Shown in pieces: positions 40,989-49,850 of a stretch of 64,000 bases of DNA; position 1 is the stretch's first letter; each line of letters starts with the position of its first letter. Location of the stretch: contig CAZGJZ010000002.1 of NCBI GenBank assembly GCA_964525935.1, positions 515,962-579,961 on the forward strand, in the 5' to 3' direction. A program made the translations under genes and the position numbers. The DNA comes from UBA2377 sp964525935. Lineage in GTDB: Bacteria; Verrucomicrobiota; Verrucomicrobiia; Opitutales; Opitutaceae. The notes beneath the pieces were generated by a model. It was given only the letters and a program-made list of their open reading frames with translations. It had not been told where the DNA came from and searched no databases.

Positions 40989-41989
40989 ACAACACATCCC
41001 TCATTACCCTGGTGCTCATCGGCGTTCCCGCGCTGATTGTGGCTTTCATTATTTTCTCATTTTTCAGCACGTGGCTGAAGGCGATGCTCAACGGCGCACC
41101 CGTGAGCATGCTCAATCTTCTCGGCATGCGCCTCGGCGGCGTGCCTTACAATCTGGTCGTGGAGGCGCGCATCACCGCCGTGAAGGCGGGTATCGAGCTG
41201 ACGACCGACAAGATCTCCGCGCACTACCTCGCGGGCGGTAATGTCGTCCCGACGGTGCAGGCGATCATCGCCGCGCAGAAGGCCGGCATCGAACTTGGTT
41301 GGGACCGCGCGTGCGCGATCGACCTCGCCACGAAGGGCTCCGGCAAATCCGTCATCGAAGCGGTGCGCACCTCGGTGGACCCGAAGGTCATTGACTGCCC
41401 GAATCCCGAGGGCGGTCGCACGACGATTGATGGCGTGGCGAAGGACGGTATCCAGGTGAAGGTGAAGGCGCGCGTAACCGTGCGCACCAATCTCGGCCGG
41501 TTCGTCGGTGGCGCGAAGGAAGACACGATCATCGCCCGCGTGGGTGAAGGCATTGTTTCGACCATCGGTTCCTCCGAGAGCTACAAGGCCGTGCTCGAAT
41601 CGCCGGATAATATTTCCAAGACCGTGCTCGCGCGCGGCCTCGATGTGGGTTCGGCGTTTGAAATCCTTTCGATCGATATCGCCGACGTGGATGTCGGTGA
41701 GAACGTCGGTGCCAAACTGCAGGAAGCACAGGCTGAGGCCAACAAGAGCATCGCGCAGGCGCAGGCGGAAATCCGCCGGGCGGCGGCGGTCGCCGTGGAG
41801 CAGGAGATGAAGGCGCGCGTGCAGGAGATGCAGGCGGAGGTGGTGCGTGCGCAATCCGAAGTGCCCAAGGCCATGGCCGAGGCGTTCCGCAGCGGCCGGT
41901 TGGGCGTGATGGATTATTACAAGATGGAAAACATCCAATCCGACACCGGCATGCGCAAAGCCATCGCTGATCCGGACGCGAAGAAGTAA
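40985..41989 (+). CDS. floA: Flotillin-like protein FloA
   Basis: 334 aa, matching the FloA/UPF0365 family closely in length and sequence. One N-terminal membrane hairpin helix (about residues 7-30), an SPFH-type core (NLVVEARITAVKAGIELTTDKISAHYLAGGNV) and an Ala/Glu-rich helical C-terminus (EAQAEANKSIAQAQAEIRRAAAVAVEQEMKAR) are present. It scaffolds functional membrane microdomains. It is coupled to two NfeD genes upstream. This operon is common to several Gram-positive and Verrucomicrobial genomes. Confidence 0.95.
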   Translation: MNNTSLITLVLIGVPALIVAFIIFSFFSTWLKAMLNGAPVSMLNLLGMRLGGVPYNLVVEARITAVKAGIELTTDKISAHYLAGGNVVPTVQAIIAAQKAGIELGWDRACAIDLATKGSGKSVIEAVRTSVDPKVIDCPNPEGGRTTIDGVAKDGIQVKVKARVTVRTNLGRFVGGAKEDTIIARVGEGIVSTIGSSESYKAVLESPDNISKTVLARGLDVGSAFEILSIDIADVDVGENVGAKLQEAQAEANKSIAQAQAEIRRAAAVAVEQEMKARVQEMQAEVVRAQSEVPKAMAEAFRSGRLGVMDYYKMENIQSDTGMRKAIADPDAKK

Positions 41990-42007
41990 TCGCGGCACCG
42001 CGTGATC

Positions 42008-42622
42008 ATGGATTGGATTCTTGAACATCTGCAGATCCTCGTCGCGGTCGGCGCGGCGTTTGCCTACTGGCTGAACCAGCGCAAGCAGGAGAAGGCCGAG
42101 GAAGGCGAAACGCGCGCGGACAACCGCGGGGACTTTGCCCCGCCGGCGCACGTCGATCTCGAGGAGGCCGAGCGCACGCGCCGGATTCAGGACGAGATCC
42201 GCCGGAAAATCGCCGAGCGCGCCAGTGGTGGCCCGATCAATGTGCCGCCGCCCGCGCCGGAACCGCCGCCGATCTTCCAGCGGGATACAATGGCGCCGCG
42301 GCCGGTGGCTTCGCCGCTGCCGCAACAGCGGGAGCGTGAGTTTGAGCGCGAGAAACGCCGGGAGGAGCAACCGCACACCTTTACGGCGGCGGAAAACGCG
42401 GCGCTCGAACGGCAGCGCGAGTTGGATGAGCAGATGAGTGCGCTCGCCGAGGCCAAGCGGGTCGCGCAGCGCAAGGCGGCGGCCATCGCCGCGACGGAGC
42501 AGGCGGCGGCATATGCGTCGCCGGCGCGCGGGGATTTGCTGGCGGATCTGCGCGGCGCGCGGAACCTGCGGCGCGCGATGGTCCTGCGCGAAGTGCTTGG
42601 TCCGCCGGTGGCGTTGCGCTGA
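42008..42622 (+). CDS. Predicted membrane-anchored coiled-coil protein downstream of floA
   Basis: 204 aa from ATG 42008 (a GTG lies 6 bases earlier). One N-terminal membrane helix (MDWILEHLQILVAVGAAFAYWL) is followed by a charged Glu/Arg/Gln-rich region (QRKQEKAEEGETR, EEAERTRRIQDEIRRKIAERA), a Pro-rich linker (PPPAPEPPP) and another helical stretch (ERQRELDEQMSALAEAKRVAQRKAAAIAA). I do not recognise the family. It lies 18 bases after floA, so it is likely co-expressed and may bind the same membrane complex. Confidence 0.75.
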   Translation: MDWILEHLQILVAVGAAFAYWLNQRKQEKAEEGETRADNRGDFAPPAHVDLEEAERTRRIQDEIRRKIAERASGGPINVPPPAPEPPPIFQRDTMAPRPVASPLPQQREREFEREKRREEQPHTFTAAENAALERQRELDEQMSALAEAKRVAQRKAAAIAATEQAAAYASPARGDLLADLRGARNLRRAMVLREVLGPPVALR

Positions 42623-42645
42623 AGGTTTTCGGGGAGAATTTATTG

Positions 42646-42719
42646 TAACCGCAAAGAACGCAGAGAACACAAAGGAGCCGAAGGTGGGCTCTCTGCGTTC
42701 TTGGCGTGCTTCGCGGTTA
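42646..42719. repeat. Empty inverted-repeat hairpin (cassette without a gene)
   Basis: Arms of 31 bp at 42646-42676 (TAACCGCAAAGAACGCAGAG...) and 42689-42719 (...TTCGCGGTTA) are imperfect reverse complements, about 23 of 31 matching, with only 12 bases between them. No ORF is enclosed. The style (CGCAAAGAACGC..) is like the cassette arms around the GxxExxY and four-helix-bundle genes. It lies between the floA operon and the RodZ-like gene terminator. Confidence 0.65.
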
Positions 42720-42757
42720 ATTCCCACCTGCGGATCGCTGACTTGGGGCGTGAAAAA

Positions 42758-42779
42758 GGCGGGGTTTGGAAACCCCGCC
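42758..42779 (-). terminator. Terminator of the RodZ-like gene
   Basis: A perfect 10-bp stem GGCGGGGTTT (42758-42767) / AAACCCCGCC (42770-42779). On the minus strand it is followed by TTTTTC. It ends the leftward RodZ-like transcript 26 bases after its stop. Confidence 0.85.
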
Positions 42780-42804
42780 CTGCAATTTTTGACTGACGCT
42801 GCTC

Positions 42805-43620
42805 TTAGTTGATCTTGGCGCGGTCGTAGCCTTCGAAGGGCATTGGGTAGCGCTTGCCCTTGATCTCGATCTGCAGGTTTTTGCCGGCACTGGCGTAGAT
42901 GTAGATCGGCTCGGTCTTGGTCACGACTTCGGTCTGGCCGCGGACGAGGGTCGTGTCAGCGAGGAGGACGCGGCCGCCTTCGACGGTCATCACTTTGACG
43001 CGGAGCGTGTCGAGGGCGATAAGGGTGACCGTGTTATCGGCCGCGGGCTGGAGTGGGCTGACGGCGGCTTGCGCGGGGCGGTTGCCGGGCGCGGGAGCAT
43101 TGTCGCTGACGATGGCCTTGATGGCCCAGACGATGAGCAGGAGGACGAGAATGCCACCGACCGCGATGCCGCCCTTGAAGATGAGTTGCGGGGAAATCGC
43201 GGGGCCCTGCGGGAGGCTGCTGCCGCTGCGGCTGAGGCCGGCGGCGCGGCGACCGGAGTCGGCGGGCGCGGAGTTTTCCTCGGCGACGGGGGCGGAATTT
43301 TTTTCGGCCGCGCGTTCGTCGGCGGAGGCGATGGAGACTTCCATGCGGCCGTAAACTTCACGGTTGGGCTGGCGGGGGCGGGCCTCACCGCGGCCCAGGG
43401 CGGAGAAATCGTTGAGAATCTTGTCCGCCGGCAGTTTCAGAAAGTGGGCGTAGTTGCGCAGGAAACCGCGGACATAGATGTCGGCGAGGTTGAGGTCGAA
43501 CTGGTTGCTCTCGAACTTGTGCAGGTAGTCGCTGCGAATCTTGGTGGCTTCCGCCGCTTCACGGATGGAGACGCCTTTGCGTTTGCGGGCTTCCTCAAGC
43601 CGTTCGCCGATGTTCTGCAT
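42805..43620 (-). CDS. RodZ-like membrane protein with N-terminal HTH
   Basis: 271 aa. An HTH of the RodZ type (IGERLEEARKRKGVSIREAAEATKIRSDYLHKFESNQFD, residues 3-41, then YVRGFLRNYAHFLKLP) is followed by a linker, one membrane helix (about 148-170) and a periplasmic DUF4115 domain (VTLIALDTLRVKVMTVEGGRVLLADTTLVRGQTE). This is the layout of RodZ, which links MreB to the cell-wall machinery. It lies upstream of ftsK (same direction) with a 74-base gap. Confidence 0.85.
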   Translation of the reverse strand: MQNIGERLEEARKRKGVSIREAAEATKIRSDYLHKFESNQFDLNLADIYVRGFLRNYAHFLKLPADKILNDFSALGRGEARPRQPNREVYGRMEVSIASADERAAEKNSAPVAEENSAPADSGRRAAGLSRSGSSLPQGPAISPQLIFKGGIAVGGILVLLLIVWAIKAIVSDNAPAPGNRPAQAAVSPLQPAADNTVTLIALDTLRVKVMTVEGGRVLLADTTLVRGQTEVVTKTEPIYIYASAGKNLQIEIKGKRYPMPFEGYDRAKIN

Positions 43621-43694
43621 GGGAGGTCAGTTAGGGGTTTTGCGCGGACAGGGAAAGAGTGAAATACCGAAAAGGCGCGATATCGGGCGCGGGC

Positions 43695-46214
43695 TCAGGA
43701 TTTGCCGCCGGATTCGTAGGTGTCGAGGTCGACCAGGATCTCGCGGGGCGAGGAACCGTTTTCCGGGCCGACGATGCCTTTGTCCTCCATGACATCCATG
43801 ATGCGGGCGGCGCGGTTGTAGCCGATCCGGAGGCGGCGCTGAATCATCGAAGTGGAAGCGCGCTTGGTGGATCTGAGCACGTCGAGGGCCTGTTGGAACA
43901 GCTCCTCGTCGTCGCCGAGATCGCCATCGTCGCCTTCGCCGTCCTCGCCATCTTCATCGTCTTCCGCGGCCGCGCGGTCGATCTGCTGCTGGACGGACTG
44001 CGCGTATTGCGGCGGGCCGTTGCGCTTGAGGAACTCGACGATCTCGTGGACTTCCTCATCGGCAACGAAAGCGCCTTGGGCGCGAACGAGGCGGGAAGAG
44101 CCGGGCGGGGAAAAGAGCATGTCGCCGCGGCCGATGAGGGTGTCGGCGCCCTTGCCATCGAGGATGGTGCGGGAATCAACCTGCGAGGCGACTTGGAACG
44201 CGATGCGCGAGGGCAGGTTGGCCTTGATGACGCCGGTGATGACGTTCACGGACGGGCGCTGGGTGGCGATGATGAGGTGGATGCCGGCGGCGCGGGCGAG
44301 CTGGGCGAGGCGGGCGATGGAGTTTTCGATCTCGGCGGGCGCGACCATCATGAGGTCGGCGAGCTCGTCGATGATGGCGACGATGTAGGGCAGACGATCC
44401 GGAATGGGCTCGAGACCGTCGTCGGTCGCGGCGGGATCGACGCCGGCGAGGCGGGTTTGAGCGTCGTCGGCGGGCTCGGGGTTTTTCTTGCGGGTGTTGA
44501 AACCGACGATGTTGCGGACGTTGACCTTGGCGAACATCTGGTAGCGCTGCTCCATCTCGCCGAGGAGCCACTTGAGGGCGCCGGGGACTTTCTTCGCCTC
44601 CGTGACGACCGGGATGAGCATGTGCGGGAGGGTGTTGAAGATTTTAAGTTCAACGACCTTCGGGTCGACCATGATGAGGCGGAGGTCCTTCGGGCTCTTT
44701 GAGTAGAGGATCGAGGCGACGATGGAATTGATGCAGACGGATTTGCCCGAGCCGGTGGCGCCGGCGATGAGCAAGTGGGGCATCTTGGAGAGGTCGGAAA
44801 TGAGGGGCTTGCCGGAGACGTCCTTGCCGAGGGCGATCGGAATCTCGGCCTTGGCGTTGGCCCAGTCTTCGCTCTCGACGATCTCACGCATGCCAACGGG
44901 GGTCGGATGCTGGTTGGGCACCTCGACGCCGACGGCGGCCTTGCCGGGGATAGGGGCGAGGATGCGGACGGACTGCGCGCGCATGCCGAGCGCGATGTTC
45001 TTGTCGAGGCCGGCGATCTTTTCGACGCGGACGCCGGCGGCGGGAACGACCTCGTAGCGGGTGATGACGGGGCCGACGTGAATCTCGCCAAGGGTAACCT
45101 CGACGCCGAACTCACCGAGGATGCGCAGGAGATTTTCGGCGTTCTGGCGGTGCTCTTCCTCACTGTTGCCGGCGACGCCGGTGACCTGCTCCTTGAGCAG
45201 TTTCAGCGGAGGGAACTCATATTTGTCGTCCGCGCTCTGAGGAATGATAACCTTGGCTTTCTTGGGCTCCTCGGGCTTGACGATGTTGAGTTCGATTTTC
45301 CCGGCAGCGACGGCGAGCGACTTGGTGTCGGTGGCGGTCTGGACTTTTTCCGGAGCAGGCGGGGCCGGCGGCTTCGGCACGGCGGGCGAAGGGATTTTGA
45401 GCGCGGGCTGATCCTCGGCGCCGGGCGGTCGGGCGGCGATGGGCTTGGCCAGCGGGTCGTCCTTGGTCTGCGGCACGACGATTTTCTTGCTGCTGACAGG
45501 GCCGATCGAAGCGGAGAGCGGGGCGGGGGCGGCGGCGGGTTTGGCGGGCTCGGCCTTTTGTTGCTTGGCGCGGAGTTCGGCGTCCTTCTGGCGGGCGGCG
45601 GCGAGCAGGGCTTTTTGCTCGGCGCGCTCCTCGCGCCAGGCGTGGAACATCGCGATGTAGCGCTCGAATTCGGCGCCGATGTCCTTCGTGAAGATGAACA
45701 TCAGGCTGAACAGGTAGACGGTGCCCAGCAAAAGTCCGGCACCGAAGACCCCGAGCGAGTCCTTCAGGCCGCTTTGGAAAATCACGCTCCCCAACCAGCC
45801 GCCGATGCCGTGGGGAAAGTAGTCGCTGACCTTGAAGCTCTCAAACATCGCGCCGAGGGCCGAGAGGGCGGCGATCGCGATGATCATGGCGATCAGGCGC
45901 GTGCCGGCGAGGCGACGGGCGTTGCGCAGAGAAACATAGAGCAGCCACAGCAGAAAAATCGGCACGAGGACGATGCTCAAACCGATGGTGAAGAGCAGAA
46001 TCCACACGCCATTGGCACCCCAGAGACCCACGAGATTGGTGCTGGTCGGATGGGAGCTCGAGAAACTGCTTTGCGTCGGCGTATAGTCCACCCACGCCAC
46101 AATGATCAGTGAGGCGAAGAGGAAGCAGACCAAGGCGGCGACCCAGTTTGGGCGGTAGCGCGGGCCTTGGAAGGAAGGCCCGTTATTTGGGTTTGAAGTC
46201 TCTGGCTTGGGCAT
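43695..46214 (-). CDS. ftsK: DNA translocase FtsK/SpoIIIE
   Basis: 839 aa. Four N-terminal membrane helices (about residues 28-170) are followed by a Pro/Ala/Lys linker (about 210-320), an alpha/beta motor (about 330-760) with Walker A GATGSGKS near 485 and Walker B-type VAIIDELADLM, and a C-terminal gamma winged helix (about 770-839, STKRASTSMIQRRLRIGYNRAARIMDVMEDKGIVGPENGSSPREIL). It segregates chromosomes at division. The length and order are typical. Confidence 0.97.
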   Translation of the reverse strand: MPKPETSNPNNGPSFQGPRYRPNWVAALVCFLFASLIIVAWVDYTPTQSSFSSSHPTSTNLVGLWGANGVWILLFTIGLSIVLVPIFLLWLLYVSLRNARRLAGTRLIAMIIAIAALSALGAMFESFKVSDYFPHGIGGWLGSVIFQSGLKDSLGVFGAGLLLGTVYLFSLMFIFTKDIGAEFERYIAMFHAWREERAEQKALLAAARQKDAELRAKQQKAEPAKPAAAPAPLSASIGPVSSKKIVVPQTKDDPLAKPIAARPPGAEDQPALKIPSPAVPKPPAPPAPEKVQTATDTKSLAVAAGKIELNIVKPEEPKKAKVIIPQSADDKYEFPPLKLLKEQVTGVAGNSEEEHRQNAENLLRILGEFGVEVTLGEIHVGPVITRYEVVPAAGVRVEKIAGLDKNIALGMRAQSVRILAPIPGKAAVGVEVPNQHPTPVGMREIVESEDWANAKAEIPIALGKDVSGKPLISDLSKMPHLLIAGATGSGKSVCINSIVASILYSKSPKDLRLIMVDPKVVELKIFNTLPHMLIPVVTEAKKVPGALKWLLGEMEQRYQMFAKVNVRNIVGFNTRKKNPEPADDAQTRLAGVDPAATDDGLEPIPDRLPYIVAIIDELADLMMVAPAEIENSIARLAQLARAAGIHLIIATQRPSVNVITGVIKANLPSRIAFQVASQVDSRTILDGKGADTLIGRGDMLFSPPGSSRLVRAQGAFVADEEVHEIVEFLKRNGPPQYAQSVQQQIDRAAAEDDEDGEDGEGDDGDLGDDEELFQQALDVLRSTKRASTSMIQRRLRIGYNRAARIMDVMEDKGIVGPENGSSPREILVDLDTYESGGKS

Positions 46215-46316
46215 TTGTGTGGGCCGTCTTATCTTGTGCGGATTCCACGCTAAACGACAGGGCGGTCAAATGTAAACCCCCCGTCCGGCGTTTCACAGAA
46301 AACTCATATAAAAACC

Positions 46317-47261
46317 ATGCGAGAAATCCTCCGTTTTGAACCGATTTACCAAGACCGTGTCTGGGGTGGCCGCGCCTTTGAGGCGGCGTTGGGTCGTGCG
46401 CTGCCGGCCGACCGGACCATCGGCGAAAGCTGGGAAATCGTGGACCGCGCCGAGGCGCAGTCCCGGGTGAGCGGCGGAGCGCATGAGGGCGTGACGTTGC
46501 GGGCGCTGTTGAAAAAGCACGCGGCCGACATCATGGGGCCGGCGTGGCCGGCGGATAAGCCGTTCCCGATTCTGATCAAGTGGCTCGACTGCCGCGAACG
46601 GCTCAGTCTCCAGGTGCACCCGCCGGCGGCGATTGCGGGCCAGCTCAACGGCGAACCGAAGACGGAAAACTGGTATATCGCCGACACGGCGCCCGGCGCG
46701 CAGCTGATCGTGGGCCTCAAGAAAGGCGTGACGCGGGCGAGCTTCGAGAAGGCCATCATCGAGCAGACGGTGGAAAGCTGCGTGCACAAGTTCCGCGTGG
46801 CCGAGGGCGACTCCATCCTCGTGCACAGCGGCCAGGTGCATGCGATTGATGCGGGCAATCTCATCCTCGAGATCCAGCAAAACTCCGACACGACCTATCG
46901 CGTTTACGACTGGGGCCGCGCCGGGCTCGACGGCAAGCCGCGCCAGTTGCACGTGGCGGATTCGCTCAAGTGCATCCAGTGGGATGACTTCGAGCCCTCG
47001 CCGGTGCGCGGTGCGCCAACTTCGGCGGTGATCGCGGATTGCGACGAGTTTCGGATTCGTCGCGTGGTGCTCAGCCCCGGTGAAAAACTCACGTTTGCCG
47101 CCGGCCAGGAGCCGCGCTTGCTGAGCGTCGTCAGCGGCAGCCTGCACTTTGGCGGCGTGACGCTGGGACGCGGCGACAATGCGCTGCTCCCGTATGCGGG
47201 CGAATTCACCGGCGTGGCGAATGAGCCGGGGATTTTGCTCATCACGGAAAAATTTGTCTGA
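46317..47261 (+). CDS. manA: Mannose-6-phosphate isomerase, class I
   Basis: Converts mannose-6-phosphate and fructose-6-phosphate. Zinc ligands are visible in order: Gln/His in LSLQVHPP, Glu in KTENWYIAD and His in SGQVHAIDAGN. The opening EPIYQDRVWGGRAFEAALGR and GESWEIVD are characteristic. At 314 aa it belongs to the short bacterial type (about 315 aa). It is divergent from ftsK with a 100-base gap. It is followed by an AsmA-like protein 7 bases downstream. Confidence 0.94.
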   Translation: MREILRFEPIYQDRVWGGRAFEAALGRALPADRTIGESWEIVDRAEAQSRVSGGAHEGVTLRALLKKHAADIMGPAWPADKPFPILIKWLDCRERLSLQVHPPAAIAGQLNGEPKTENWYIADTAPGAQLIVGLKKGVTRASFEKAIIEQTVESCVHKFRVAEGDSILVHSGQVHAIDAGNLILEIQQNSDTTYRVYDWGRAGLDGKPRQLHVADSLKCIQWDDFEPSPVRGAPTSAVIADCDEFRIRRVVLSPGEKLTFAAGQEPRLLSVVSGSLHFGGVTLGRGDNALLPYAGEFTGVANEPGILLITEKFV

Positions 47262-47268
47262 GCGTGTC

Positions 47269-48063
47269 ATGACTGCCGTCCGCCCAGCCGCGCTGCGCGG
47301 CGGCATCATGTTCAAGCTGCTGCTGCTGCTCGTCCTGTTCGGGGCGGTGGCGTCGCTCGCGTGGATGTTGCTGCTGCCCGGCTTCGTGACCTCGCGGCTG
47401 CGGCAGCGCACGGGATTTGACGCCAGTGTCGCCAGCCTGATGGTGAACCCGTTCACCGGGCGTGTGGTGGCGCGCGGCTTTGTGCTCAACAATCCGCCGA
47501 CGTTTCCGCGCGCGGAATTCCTGCAGGTGCGCAGCTTCGAGGCCGACGCGGAGGTGCTTACGCTCTTGACGGCCAAGCCGGTGTTTACGCGCGTGACGCT
47601 GGACGTCGCGCTGGTGGCGCTGGTCAAACGGGCCGACGGCCGCACCAATGCGAACGTGTTTCAAAGTTACCTGCTGGAGGACGCCCCGGCGGCCGGTCCG
47701 GTCCGACGGACGAAGCCAGGGGAGGAGCGCCAACCTTTTCTGATTCGTCAGCTTGAGGTGCGTTTCGACCGTTTCTTGACCGCCGACTACACGCGCCGCG
47801 ACCCGGTGGTGCGCGAGTATCCGCTCGGGCTCAACCGCACGTTCAGCAACGTCACGGATTCGCGACAATTGCTGCTGCCGGGTTCGCTGGACCAGCTTTT
47901 TGCGCTTACGGGGGCGGTGGGCACGCTGTTGCCGGAAGACCTGGCGCAGGCGCTGGACAGCGCGATGCGTTCCGGGACCGATGTGGTTCGCGAGCTCACC
48001 CGGCGCAATCCGACTATTTTGCCCGGATTCACCGATGCACTTGAAGAAAGCAAGAAGCCGTAG
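47269..48063 (+). CDS. AsmA/DUF748-like inner-membrane protein
   Basis: 264 aa. One membrane helix (about residues 14-38, IMFKLLLLLVLFGAVASLAWMLLLPGFV) precedes a periplasmic part that starts like AsmA-type domains (LRQRTGFDASVASLMVNPFTGRVVARGFVLNNPPTFPRAEFLQVRSFEADAEVLTLL). This is a partial AsmA/DUF748 match without the repeated C-terminal part. ATG 47269 is used; an ATG at 47308 would give a cleaner start. Members function in outer-membrane lipid transport; it is only inferred here. Confidence 0.75.
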   Translation: MTAVRPAALRGGIMFKLLLLLVLFGAVASLAWMLLLPGFVTSRLRQRTGFDASVASLMVNPFTGRVVARGFVLNNPPTFPRAEFLQVRSFEADAEVLTLLTAKPVFTRVTLDVALVALVKRADGRTNANVFQSYLLEDAPAAGPVRRTKPGEERQPFLIRQLEVRFDRFLTADYTRRDPVVREYPLGLNRTFSNVTDSRQLLLPGSLDQLFALTGAVGTLLPEDLAQALDSAMRSGTDVVRELTRRNPTILPGFTDALEESKKP

Positions 48064-48080
48064 TTGAGTGACCGTTTACT

Positions 48081-48656
48081 ATGACCAGTCCCGAATCCAC
48101 TGATACCGACCACGCGGCCCAAGCCCAGCCCGCGGCGGATGCTGCCGCATCCCCGGCCGTTGATGCCCAGCCGACGAAGCCGACCCTGGAAGAGCAACTG
48201 GCCGCGGCGAAAGCCGAGTCGGCGGCGCACTATGACCGCTTCATGCGCGCCGCGGCGGACCAGGAAAACTTCCGCAAGCGCGTGACCCGCGAGAAGGACG
48301 AGCTGCGCCAGTATGCCGCGTCGCGCGTGCTGGAAGATTTGCTGCCCGTGATCGACAATCTCGGCCTCGGCCTGGCGGCGGCGAAGCAGCCGAACGCTGA
48401 CCTTAAAAGCATGACCGGTGGCGTCGAGATGGTGCTCACGCAATTGAAGAGCGCGCTCTCCGGCCACGGGTTGACGGAAATCAACCCGGCGGGCGCGGCC
48501 TTCGACGCCCACCAGCACGAAGCGATCTCGCAAGTGCCGAGCGCGGACGTGCCCGAGGGGAATGTTGTCACGGTGGTGCGCACGGGCTATTCCTTAAACG
48601 GCCGTCTGCTGCGGCCGGCCTCCGTGATCGTTTCCAGCGGTCCGGCCAAAGCTTGA
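48081..48656 (+). CDS. grpE: Nucleotide exchange factor GrpE
   Basis: 191 aa. An acidic, Ala/Pro-rich N-terminus precedes a long helix (about residues 40-85, EEQLAAAKAESAAHYDRFMRAAADQENFRKRVTREKDEL) and the beta-domain motif GVEMVLTQLKSALSGHGLTEINPAGAAFDAHQHEAISQV with VVTVVRTGYSLNGRLLRPASVIVS. It exchanges nucleotide on DnaK. It lies directly upstream of dnaJ (11-base gap), the usual heat-shock order without dnaK or hrcA here. Confidence 0.96.
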   Translation: MTSPESTDTDHAAQAQPAADAAASPAVDAQPTKPTLEEQLAAAKAESAAHYDRFMRAAADQENFRKRVTREKDELRQYAASRVLEDLLPVIDNLGLGLAAAKQPNADLKSMTGGVEMVLTQLKSALSGHGLTEINPAGAAFDAHQHEAISQVPSADVPEGNVVTVVRTGYSLNGRLLRPASVIVSSGPAKA

Positions 48657-48667
48657 GCTGACCTCCC

Positions 48668-49825
48668 ATGGCCAAAGAAGACTATTACGAGCTGTTGGGC
48701 GTTTCGAAAACCGTCACGCCCGAGGAACTGAAGAAGGCCTACCGCAAGAAGGCGGTGCAGTATCATCCCGACAAAAACCCGGGCAACAAGGAGGCGGAGG
48801 AGACTTTCAAGAAAGTCTCGGAAGCCTACGAGGTGCTCAACGACGCCGAGAAGCGCGCCGCGTATGACCGCTACGGCCATGCGGCGTTTCAGAATGGCGG
48901 CGGCGCGCCGCGCGGCGGTGGTGGCGGGGGCGGCGGCGGGTTTCACGACCCGTTCGATATTTTCCGCGAAGTCTTCAACCAACAGGGCGGCGGTGGTGGT
49001 GGCGGGATTTTCGAAGAGATGTTCGGCGGCGGAGGCGGTGGGCGCGATGGCGGCCGCGACGGCTCCGACCTGCGTTACGACCTTGAGATCACACTCGAGG
49101 AAGCGGCGCGCGGCGCGGAGAAGGAGATTTCGTTCCGCAAGAACGTCACCTGCGAACGCTGCGACGGCAGCGGCGCGGAGCCCGGCTCGAAAAAAGTCAC
49201 CTGTCCGACCTGCAAAGGCCATGGCCAGGTGATTTCGTCCCAAGGCTTTTTCAAGGTCCGCAGCGTTTGCCCTGGCTGTCATGGCTCGGGGATTAAAATC
49301 GAGAAGCCCTGCACCGCATGCCGCGGCGAGGGTCGCGCGCCGAAGACGACGAAGCTCAATGTGCGGATCCCGGCCGGCGTGGACAACGGCTCGCGCCTGC
49401 GTTCCGCGGGCAATGGCGAAGCCGGTCTTGCGGGCGGCCAGTCGGGCGACCTCTACATCGTGCTCAACGTCAAGGAGCACGAACTGTTCGAGCGTCAGGA
49501 CGACAATCTGTTCTGCGAGATTCCGATCAAGTTCACGCTCGCGACGCTGGGCGGCACGATCGAGATCCCGACCCTGTTCGGCAAAGCCTCGCTCAAAATT
49601 CCGTCAGGCACACAAAGCGGCACGACCTTCCGCTTGCGCGAAAAGGGCATGCCCTCGCTGCGCGGCGGCCGCCAGGGCGACCAGCTCGTGCGCGTGCAGG
49701 TGGAAGTGCCGGGTTCGCTCACGAGTGAACAGCGCAAGCTGTTGGAAGAATTCGCCCGCGTGAGCGGCGACGCCAACGAGCCGACGTCGAAAACCTTCTT
49801 CGAGAAGGCGAAGAAGTTCTTCTGA
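48668..49825 (+). CDS. dnaJ: Chaperone protein DnaJ
   Basis: 385 aa. The J domain has HPD at residues 33-35, followed by a Gly/Phe-rich region (about 70-130), four CxxCxGxG zinc repeats (CERCDGSG, CPTCKGHG, CPGCHGSG, CTACRGEG; about 160-225) and the C-terminal substrate-binding domain (GRQGDQLVRVQVEVP). It is a complete class A DnaJ. The G/F region is unusually long and poly-Gly. It is probably co-transcribed with grpE. Confidence 0.97.
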   Translation: MAKEDYYELLGVSKTVTPEELKKAYRKKAVQYHPDKNPGNKEAEETFKKVSEAYEVLNDAEKRAAYDRYGHAAFQNGGGAPRGGGGGGGGGFHDPFDIFREVFNQQGGGGGGGIFEEMFGGGGGGRDGGRDGSDLRYDLEITLEEAARGAEKEISFRKNVTCERCDGSGAEPGSKKVTCPTCKGHGQVISSQGFFKVRSVCPGCHGSGIKIEKPCTACRGEGRAPKTTKLNVRIPAGVDNGSRLRSAGNGEAGLAGGQSGDLYIVLNVKEHELFERQDDNLFCEIPIKFTLATLGGTIEIPTLFGKASLKIPSGTQSGTTFRLREKGMPSLRGGRQGDQLVRVQVEVPGSLTSEQRKLLEEFARVSGDANEPTSKTFFEKAKKFF

Positions 49826-49850
49826 GCGCGGGCGCGCGCGATGTCGCGCC

